The notes under the pieces: generated by a model
Told to the model about the DNA's origin: nothing
The model's input: the letters and a program-made list of their open reading frames with translations, nothing else
Database searches by the model: none
Part shown: positions 20,508 through 25,577 of the stretch, one piece after another
Position numbering within the stretch: the first letter of the stretch is position 1
Layout of the letters: every line of letters begins with the position of its first letter
Assembly: GCA_045632125.1 (NCBI GenBank)
Contig: JAZQWC010000066.1
Coordinates: 1-25,577 of the forward strand
From: CALWPV01 sp045632125
Lineage (GTDB): Bacteria > Bacillota > Clostridia > Lachnospirales > Bianqueaceae
DNA: 25,577 bases
Direction of reading: 5' to 3'
Program-made: the position numbers and the translations under genes

Positions 20508-23500
20508 ATGGCTAAGAGAACAGATATTAAAAAGATTCTGATCATTGGTTCCGGTCCTATTGTCATTGGTCAGGCTGCTGAGTTTGATTATGCCGGTACT
20601 CAGGCCTGTCTGGCGCTGAAGGAAGAGGGCTACGAGGTTGTACTTTGTAACTCCAACCCCGCTACCATCATGACCGATACCATCATTGCTGACAAGGTAT
20701 ACATGGAGCCTTTGACACTGGAATATGTGGCTAAGATCATCCGCTATGAGCGTCCCGATGCGATCATTCCCGGTATCGGCGGTCAGACCGGTTTGAATCT
20801 GGCTATGCAATTGGAGAAGAAGGGTATTCTGAAAGAATGCCGCGTTGAACTGCTGGGTACTTCCAGTGCATCTATCGAGCGCGCTGAAGACCGTGAAATG
20901 TTCAAAGAACTGTGCGAATCTATTGGAGAGCCGGTTATTCCCTCTGAGATCACCTATAATCTTGAGGAAGCAAAGGAAGCTGCGGCCCGTATCGGTTACC
21001 CCGTTGTACTGCGTCCTGCTTTCACCCTGGGTGGTACCGGCGGTGGTTTTGCTTACAACGAAGAAGAACTGGAAGAAGTGGGTGTGAATGCATTTAAGCT
21101 GTCTCCGGTTCATCAGGTTCTGATTGAGAAATCCGTTAAGGGTTATAAAGAAATTGAGTTCGAAGTTATGCGTGACACCAACGATCATGCCATCACCATT
21201 TGCGGTATGGAAAACATTGATCCTGTTGGTGTTCACACCGGTGACTCCTGCGTAGTTGCTCCCATCATGACGTTGAGCAAAGAAGACGAGAAGATGCTGA
21301 ATGATTCCGCCATCAAGCTGATTAAAGAGCTGAAGATCGAAGGTGGCTGTAACGTTCAGTTTGCTCTGAATCCTCATACATCTGAGTATTATTTGATCGA
21401 GGTTAATCCTCGAGTTTCCCGTTCTTCCGCCCTGGCTTCCAAGGCATCCGGTTACCCCATTGCTCGTGTAACCGCTAAGATCGCTGTTGGTATGGCTCTG
21501 GAAGATATCAAGATCGCTAATACTAATGCTGCTTTCGAGCCTAAGCTGGATTATGTAATTGCTAAATTGCCTCGCTTCCCCTTCGATAAGTTTGCTTCTG
21601 CTACCAACAAGCTGGGCACTCAGATGAAGGCTACCGGCGAGATCATGGGTATTGGTTCTAACTTGGAGGAGGCTCTGCTGAAGGGTATCCGTTCTCTGGA
21701 GATCGGTGCTAACCATATGTACCTGTCTAAGTTCGATAACATGAGCGTAGAGGAACTGCTGGAATACATTTCTGAGTTCCGTTCCGATAACATCTTTGCC
21801 ATTGCTGAGCTGATCTATCACGGTGTTTCTTTGGAGAAGATCCACGAGATCACCATGATCACTCCTTACTTCCTGCAGGCCTTCAAGAACATCATCGATA
21901 TGGAAGAAGAGCTGCGTGTTCGTAAAGATGCTGAGATCTTGACCGCTGCTAAGAAGATGGGCTTCAGCGATAAGTATATTGCTCGCATGTGGAAATGCAC
22001 TGAAATGGATGTATACAACATGCGTAAGGAGCTGAATCTGTTCCCCGTATTCAAGATGGTTGATACCTGCCATACTGGCGCCTATATTCCCTACTTCTAT
22101 TCTTCTTACACCGGCGAGAATACTTCTCGTTTGACCGACAGAAAGAAGATCATCGTTCTGGGTGCAGGCCCCATCCGTATTGGTCAGGGTGTTGAGTTTG
22201 ACTACTCCACCGTTCATGCCGTTATGACCATTAAGAATGCCGGTTACGAGGCTATTATCATTAACAATAACCCCGAGACCGTTTCCACCGACTATACCAC
22301 TGCTGACAAGCTGTACTTCGAGCCTTTGACTCCTGAAGATGTTATGAACATCGTAGAGTTCGAGAAGCCGGAAGGTGTTATTGCTTCTCTGGGTGGTCAG
22401 ACCGCTATTAACCTGGCACAGCCTCTGTTTGATCGCGGTGTGAAGATCATCGGTACCGATTGTGCTGCCATTGACCGTGCAGAGGATCGTAATGCCTTTG
22501 AAAATCTGCTGAATGAGCTGAACATTCCTCGTGCAAAGGGTAAAGCTGTTACCAAGATGGAAGATGGTATTGCTGCCGCTGCTGAGATCGGCTATCCTGT
22601 TCTGGTTCGTCCTTCCTTCGTTTTGGGTGGTCGTGCAATGCAGATCGTTGCTAACGAGGAGCAGCTGCGTCATTATCTGAGAACCGCTGTAGAGATCGAT
22701 GAGGACAAGCCCGTACTGGTTGATAAATATATTCAGGGCCGTGAAGTTGAGATCGACGCCATCTGCGATGGCCGCGATGTTTTCGTTCCTGGTATCATGG
22801 AACTGGTTGAGCGTACCGGTGTTCACTCCGGTGACTCTATCTCCGTATATCCTCCCTTCTCCATTTCCAATAAGGTTAAGGGTATCATCCTGCAGTATGC
22901 TAAGAAGCTGGGCTTGGGCATTGGCATCGTAGGTCTGTTTAATATCCAGTTCATCGTAGATGAAAAGGATGATGTATATATCATCGAGGTAAATCCCCGT
23001 TCTTCTCGTACCGTTCCCTTCCTGTCTAAGGCTACCGGTTACTCTTTGGCTGATATTGCCACTGAAGTTATTCTGGGCAAGAGCTTGAAGGAGCAGGGCT
23101 TCTTCGATATCTACCCCGATGAGAAGGATCGTTGGTATGTAAAGGCTCCTGTATTCTCCTTCAATAAGATCCGTGGTTTGGATGCTTACCTGTCTCCTGA
23201 AATGAAGTCCACCGGTGAGGCCATCGGTTACGACCGTACCATGACCCGTGCCGTGTATAAAGCACTGCAGGCTTCTGGCATGCATTTACAGAACTATGGT
23301 ACTGTATTCTGCACCATCGCTGATCAGGATAAGGAAGAGGCTCTGCCTTTGATTAAGAGATTCTATCAGCTTGGTTTCAATATTGAAGGTACCGCGGGCA
23401 CAGCTTCCTTCTTGAAGCAGAATGGTATTCGTACCCATGCGGCCGGTAAGGTGAGCGAAGGCAGTGAAGAAATTCCTACCTTGCTGCGTCAGGGCCATAT

Positions 23501-23675
23501 TGCTTACTTCATCAACACCAAAGATCCCAGTGCGAATGCTGATACCGATGGTTCTCTGCTGCGTCAGGTAGCTACCGAGTACAACGTGACCATGTTCACC
23601 TCTTTGGATACCGTTAAGGCTCTGCTGGATGTATTGGAAGAGACCACTCTGACCATCTCCACCATCGATGCGTAA
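20508..23675 (+). CDS. carB: Carbamoyl phosphate synthetase large subunit
   Basis: A full-length 1055-residue CarB, which makes carbamoyl phosphate from bicarbonate, two ATP and ammonia supplied by CarA, for arginine and pyrimidine synthesis. Two homologous ATP-grasp halves begin with LIIGSGPIVIGQAAEFDYAG (about 11-30) and VLGAGPIRIGQGVEFDYSTV (about 550). The C-terminal MGS-like allosteric domain (about 935-1055, FCTIADQDKEEALPLI onward) would bind regulators. AGGAGGAG lies 7-8 bases before the ATG. Codon use is strongly biased to GTT, GCT and CGT, as in highly expressed genes, and differs from the neighbours. No carA is adjacent, so the small subunit must be elsewhere. Expression probably depends on the attenuator upstream. 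Confidence 0.98.
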   Translation: MAKRTDIKKILIIGSGPIVIGQAAEFDYAGTQACLALKEEGYEVVLCNSNPATIMTDTIIADKVYMEPLTLEYVAKIIRYERPDAIIPGIGGQTGLNLAMQLEKKGILKECRVELLGTSSASIERAEDREMFKELCESIGEPVIPSEITYNLEEAKEAAARIGYPVVLRPAFTLGGTGGGFAYNEEELEEVGVNAFKLSPVHQVLIEKSVKGYKEIEFEVMRDTNDHAITICGMENIDPVGVHTGDSCVVAPIMTLSKEDEKMLNDSAIKLIKELKIEGGCNVQFALNPHTSEYYLIEVNPRVSRSSALASKASGYPIARVTAKIAVGMALEDIKIANTNAAFEPKLDYVIAKLPRFPFDKFASATNKLGTQMKATGEIMGIGSNLEEALLKGIRSLEIGANHMYLSKFDNMSVEELLEYISEFRSDNIFAIAELIYHGVSLEKIHEITMITPYFLQAFKNIIDMEEELRVRKDAEILTAAKKMGFSDKYIARMWKCTEMDVYNMRKELNLFPVFKMVDTCHTGAYIPYFYSSYTGENTSRLTDRKKIIVLGAGPIRIGQGVEFDYSTVHAVMTIKNAGYEAIIINNNPETVSTDYTTADKLYFEPLTPEDVMNIVEFEKPEGVIASLGGQTAINLAQPLFDRGVKIIGTDCAAIDRAEDRNAFENLLNELNIPRAKGKAVTKMEDGIAAAAEIGYPVLVRPSFVLGGRAMQIVANEEQLRHYLRTAVEIDEDKPVLVDKYIQGREVEIDAICDGRDVFVPGIMELVERTGVHSGDSISVYPPFSISNKVKGIILQYAKKLGLGIGIVGLFNIQFIVDEKDDVYIIEVNPRSSRTVPFLSKATGYSLADIATEVILGKSLKEQGFFDIYPDEKDRWYVKAPVFSFNKIRGLDAYLSPEMKSTGEAIGYDRTMTRAVYKALQASGMHLQNYGTVFCTIADQDKEEALPLIKRFYQLGFNIEGTAGTASFLKQNGIRTHAAGKVSEGSEEIPTLLRQGHIAYFINTKDPSANADTDGSLLRQVATEYNVTMFTSLDTVKALLDVLEETTLTISTIDA

Positions 23676-23696
23676 GCTTCGATTTCGATGCGTAAG
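23665..23696 (+). repeat. 12-bp direct repeat duplicating the carB end
   Basis: TCGATGCGTAAG occurs at 23665-23676, covering the carB stop, and again at 23685-23696, 20 bases later. It looks like a small tandem duplication. Confidence 0.65.
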
Positions 23697-23724
23697 ATTT
23701 GAAAAGAAAGTTTAATAAGTAAAG

Positions 23725-23768
23725 AAAAAGCTCCATGTTGGAAATAAACTTCTGACATGGAGCTTTTT
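23725..23768. terminator. Bidirectional intrinsic terminator after carB
   Basis: A perfect 14-bp stem (23725-23738 with 23755-23768), a 16-base loop, with A-run and T-run flanks. It serves carB on + and the XRE regulator, ending at 23778, on -. Confidence 0.9.
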
Positions 23769-23777
23769 GGTATGTTT

Positions 23778-24545
23778 TTACAATTTCATTTGATTTTTAA
23801 TTATATCCATCAGCCAAGCTTGATCGAGGAAAGGAAGCATCGTGTTCAAACCGGAAAGGCCATGTTCGGCTAATTCTTTTTCGGCGATCTGCTGAACCAG
23901 TGTTTTATCAATGAAAGGAAGAAATGTGGTGATTCCGGATATGCCGATTGTATTATACTTTTCAATTGCAAGGTGGTTGCGCCTTGCTGAACTCATGAAG
24001 GGAAGAAAAATAGCAATGGAATGTCCCAGTTCGTTTTCATGAAGAGCAATGGCATCCACTTTTGATTTGGTAAGGAAAGGCAAGAAAGGAGGAAGAGCAC
24101 TACTACCTTTTTCGTTATATGCTTTTTCGGCTAGGTCATTAACAAAGTCCTTGGGAAGGAACGGAAGAAAAGAAGTTAGATGAGAGATGTCATATTTCGC
24201 TTCGTTATGACCAACGACGGTTTGCAGTTGGGAGGGTTTCAAGATGGGAGCAGCTTCCATGACCTCCTCCGGGTCTGCTTTCGGAATGGGAAAGCTGTCA
24301 TCTTCCTCCTTTAAAAGAAGTCCTTCTACTAAAGGAGAAGACTTTCCCAACAACTCATCAATGGAGAGACCAAGCAATTCGGCAATCTCCGGAAGCTTTG
24401 AGATATCTGGCATTGAAATGCCTCGCTCCCAATTGCTTATTGCCTGAAAACTAATATTCAGCTTGTCAGCTAGCTCCATTTGTGTCATGTCATGGGCCTT
24501 GCGCGCGGAGGCGATGGTGCGGCCAATATTTTGCATGTCGAACAT
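23778..24545 (-). CDS. XRE-family regulator with C-terminal FLPF repeats
   Basis: A 255-residue protein. Residues 5-65 are an XRE/HTH_3 DNA-binding domain (IGRTIASARKAHDMTQMELA, then NISFQAISNWERG and a GLSIDELL ending). After an acidic linker come four tandem repeats of 26-28 residues, each beginning FLPF[L/M/I], plus a shortened last one starting MLPFL. The start of the repeat zone (about 120) may hold a diverged first copy. The repeats look helical and may form a sensor or partner-binding solenoid; I know no function for them. AAAGGA about 8 bases before ATG 24545 fixes this start over an upstream ATG at 24563. Targets are unknown. Confidence 0.85.
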   Translation of the reverse strand: MFDMQNIGRTIASARKAHDMTQMELADKLNISFQAISNWERGISMPDISKLPEIAELLGLSIDELLGKSSPLVEGLLLKEEDDSFPIPKADPEEVMEAAPILKPSQLQTVVGHNEAKYDISHLTSFLPFLPKDFVNDLAEKAYNEKGSSALPPFLPFLTKSKVDAIALHENELGHSIAIFLPFMSSARRNHLAIEKYNTIGISGITTFLPFIDKTLVQQIAEKELAEHGLSGLNTMLPFLDQAWLMDIIKNQMKL

Positions 24546-24582
24546 ATAAGATCCTTTCTGCACCTTCGTGTGCTAATCGTTG

Positions 24583-24611
24583 ATTTGATTTACAAGCTAA
24601 GAATACGTCAA
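24583..24611 (-). promoter_or_regulatory. Possible promoter of the XRE gene
   Basis: Minus-strand TTGACG (24611-24606), 17-base spacer, TCAAAT (24588-24583). The -35 is good and the -10 is weak (four of six). Confidence 0.35.
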
Positions 24612-24629
24612 AATTGGTGTAAAATCTAA

Positions 24630-24667
24630 CAAGCGGTAGTTGAATCGTAAAATTCAACTGCCGCTTG
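24630..24667 (-). terminator. Hairpin terminator of the small membrane-protein gene
   Basis: A 16-bp stem with one G-U pair (24667-24652 with 24645-24630) and a 6-base loop, 8 bases beyond the stop on the minus strand, followed by an interrupted T-rich tail (TTAGATTTT). Confidence 0.75.
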
Positions 24668-24674
24668 AGTGTTT

Positions 24675-25103
24675 TTATTCCGCCTTCGGTGCACTGTACA
24701 AATACACAAACCAGTAGTCACCGCCGTCTTCTTCATACAACTCCGCCTGTTTTACGGCTTCAATACTGCTGTCATCGAGGGGCAGCACTTGAAGAGTCAC
24801 TTCGTCATTTTCCGCCGCGGGCGGATAGGTGGTATCGTTATAGTGATCTAAAATTTCCTGTTCGGACCATTCAGTCTGCATGATGATGGTGGCACTGGTG
24901 CTGCCGTCGTCGTTTTCAGCGGCAGTGGCCTGAATCAGACGGGCATCAGCGGGCATCTCGTGATTGAACAGGGGGGCAGCAAAGTCGTTGGCGCGCTTAT
25001 CGGAGAGCTTTCCGGGTAAAAAAACGGCAGCAAAAACAGCCAGCGCTGCACAAACAAGGCCAATAATATAGGGCAGACGGCCCTGGGGTTTCTTTATTTT
25101 CAT
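24675..25103 (-). CDS. Small membrane-anchored protein of unknown function
   Basis: A 142-residue protein I do not recognise. A basic N-terminus (MKIKKPQGR) and a single hydrophobic span at about 11-30 (LPYIIGLVCAALAVFAAVFL) form a signal anchor, without a lipobox. The outside part of about 110 residues is acidic and ends in a beta-rich DYWFVYLYSAPK. AAAGGA lies before the ATG with a longish spacing. It has its own consensus promoter and a terminator, so it is monocistronic, and it is divergent from the gene starting at 25245. Confidence 0.75.
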   Translation of the reverse strand: MKIKKPQGRLPYIIGLVCAALAVFAAVFLPGKLSDKRANDFAAPLFNHEMPADARLIQATAAENDDGSTSATIIMQTEWSEQEILDHYNDTTYPPAAENDEVTLQVLPLDDSSIEAVKQAELYEEDGGDYWFVYLYSAPKAE

Positions 25104-25135
25104 AAGATCATTCCTTTCGAAAACATATTGAAACT

Positions 25136-25164
25136 ATTATACGAAATTTTTTACGGAAAGACAA
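25136..25164 (-). promoter_or_regulatory. Sigma-A promoter of the small membrane-protein gene
   Basis: Minus-strand TTGTCT (25164-25159), 17-base spacer, perfect TATAAT (25141-25136), 33 bases before the ATG. Confidence 0.8.
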
Positions 25165-25184
25165 TGGATTTTTCGAATTGGGAC

Positions 25185-25212
25185 TTGTGTACGTGCGTGA
25201 AAGGTGTAAAAT
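25185..25212 (+). promoter_or_regulatory. Probable promoter of the last gene
   Basis: TTGTGT (25185-25190), 16-base spacer, TAAAAT (25207-25212), 33 bases before the ATG at 25245. Confidence 0.5.
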
Positions 25213-25244
25213 GTAGATAACTTCCAATGAAATGGAGATACCAA

Positions 25245-25577
25245 ATGAATCTACAGGAATTTTATCAAACATATTCGTCCGATTGCACCGCCGGTAGTGC
25301 CAATCAGCTGTTGGCAAAATTGGATGAGCCAGTACTGCGCATCGGACGCAACTATTATCGCTTATCCCATGGCGGCCGGAATTATGCGCTACTATTTTCC
25401 AATACTATCGACAGCACTTTTTCTGATGGCAGCATCAGTCGCGCCAATGATGTGGGCGGACGGTGGCTGATCCATCAGATGCGGGTTGGACTTTGCGCCG
25501 CCAGCGGCGAAGAACCTTCCGATTGGCATATTGTCACCTTCGATGGCAAGTCTGAAAAAGTAGTGGAGGGGCCGGGG
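25245..25577 (+). CDS. Partial CDS, possibly a GDSL/SGNH-type hydrolase N-terminal domain
   Basis: The first 111 codons of a gene that runs off the window; no stop is reached. It starts MNLQEFYQTYSS with GGAG 7 bases before the ATG. The segment YALLFSNTIDSTFSDGSISR (about 48-67) resembles the N-terminal beta domain of SGNH/GDSL hydrolases from Clostridia as I remember them, but no catalytic GDS block is visible in this part, so the name is tentative. There is no signal peptide. Confidence 0.5.
   Translation, partial: MNLQEFYQTYSSDCTAGSANQLLAKLDEPVLRIGRNYYRLSHGGRNYALLFSNTIDSTFSDGSISRANDVGGRWLIHQMRVGLCAASGEEPSDWHIVTFDGKSEKVVEGPG

Noticed and set aside
20466..23285. 939-codon open frame on the minus strand opposite carB
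   Set aside because: It is the mirror of carB, produced by its strong codon bias. It has no ribosome binding site, low complexity (many N, T, Q, I) and no family resemblance.

Overview
The window looks like a chromosome segment of a low-to-mid-GC Gram-positive anaerobe of the class Clostridia (Bacillota). The support is strong AGGAGG-type ribosome binding sites, consensus sigma-A promoters, U-tailed hairpin terminators, and families typical of gut Clostridia (DUF3737, DUF1848, a PotC-PotD fusion, PF12746-type acetyltransferase). I cannot place the genus from sequence alone.

Region 1 (1-5878) is ordinary metabolism: the 3' part of a GH36-like alpha-galactosidase, a histidine phosphatase translated 12 bases later, a TIM-barrel sugar isomerase/epimerase with its own promoter and terminator, a DUF3737 beta-helix protein coupled to a GNAT acetyltransferase, and a convergent DUF1848 protein with a C-terminal cysteine cluster. 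A tRNA-Gly(GCC) with a consensus promoter and terminator follows (5940-6011).

Region 2 (6149-12712) is one long tightly packed operon: a DUF885 zinc-peptidase-like lipoprotein, an MBL-fold hydrolase, and a complete spermidine/putrescine ABC importer, potA-potB-potCD, in which permease PotC and the binding protein PotD are one polypeptide. The last four genes overlap by 1, 14 and 4 bases. The reading is that peptide processing and polyamine uptake are made together.

Region 3 (about 12.7-20.1 kb) is an accessory island, visibly more AT-rich in its 13.5-17 kb part. It holds a small sigma-70-like factor, an unexplained structured intergenic stretch, a NACHT-type STAND NTPase whose gene is split in two frames at an A7 run, a two-TM YcxB-like membrane protein, a 886-residue CHAP/peptidoglycan-binding protein with seven binding repeats and a hydrophobic C-terminus, and a divergent holin-like protein. 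The frame break lies in a phase-correct A-AAA-AAA heptamer with a small hairpin just after it. Reading -1 there joins both parts into one 876-residue protein, so this is either a programmed or slippage-controlled defence gene or a recently broken one.

Region 4 (20.1-23.8 kb) is carB, the large subunit of carbamoyl phosphate synthetase, without an adjacent carA. It is preceded by a consensus promoter, an inverted repeat over the start site, a 38-codon ORF with a good ribosome binding site, and an intrinsic terminator. That layout suggests transcription attenuation by a leader peptide.

Region 5 (23.8-25.6 kb) holds an XRE regulator with FLPF tandem repeats, a small membrane-anchored protein of unknown function, and the start of a divergent gene that may encode a GDSL-type hydrolase and runs off the end.
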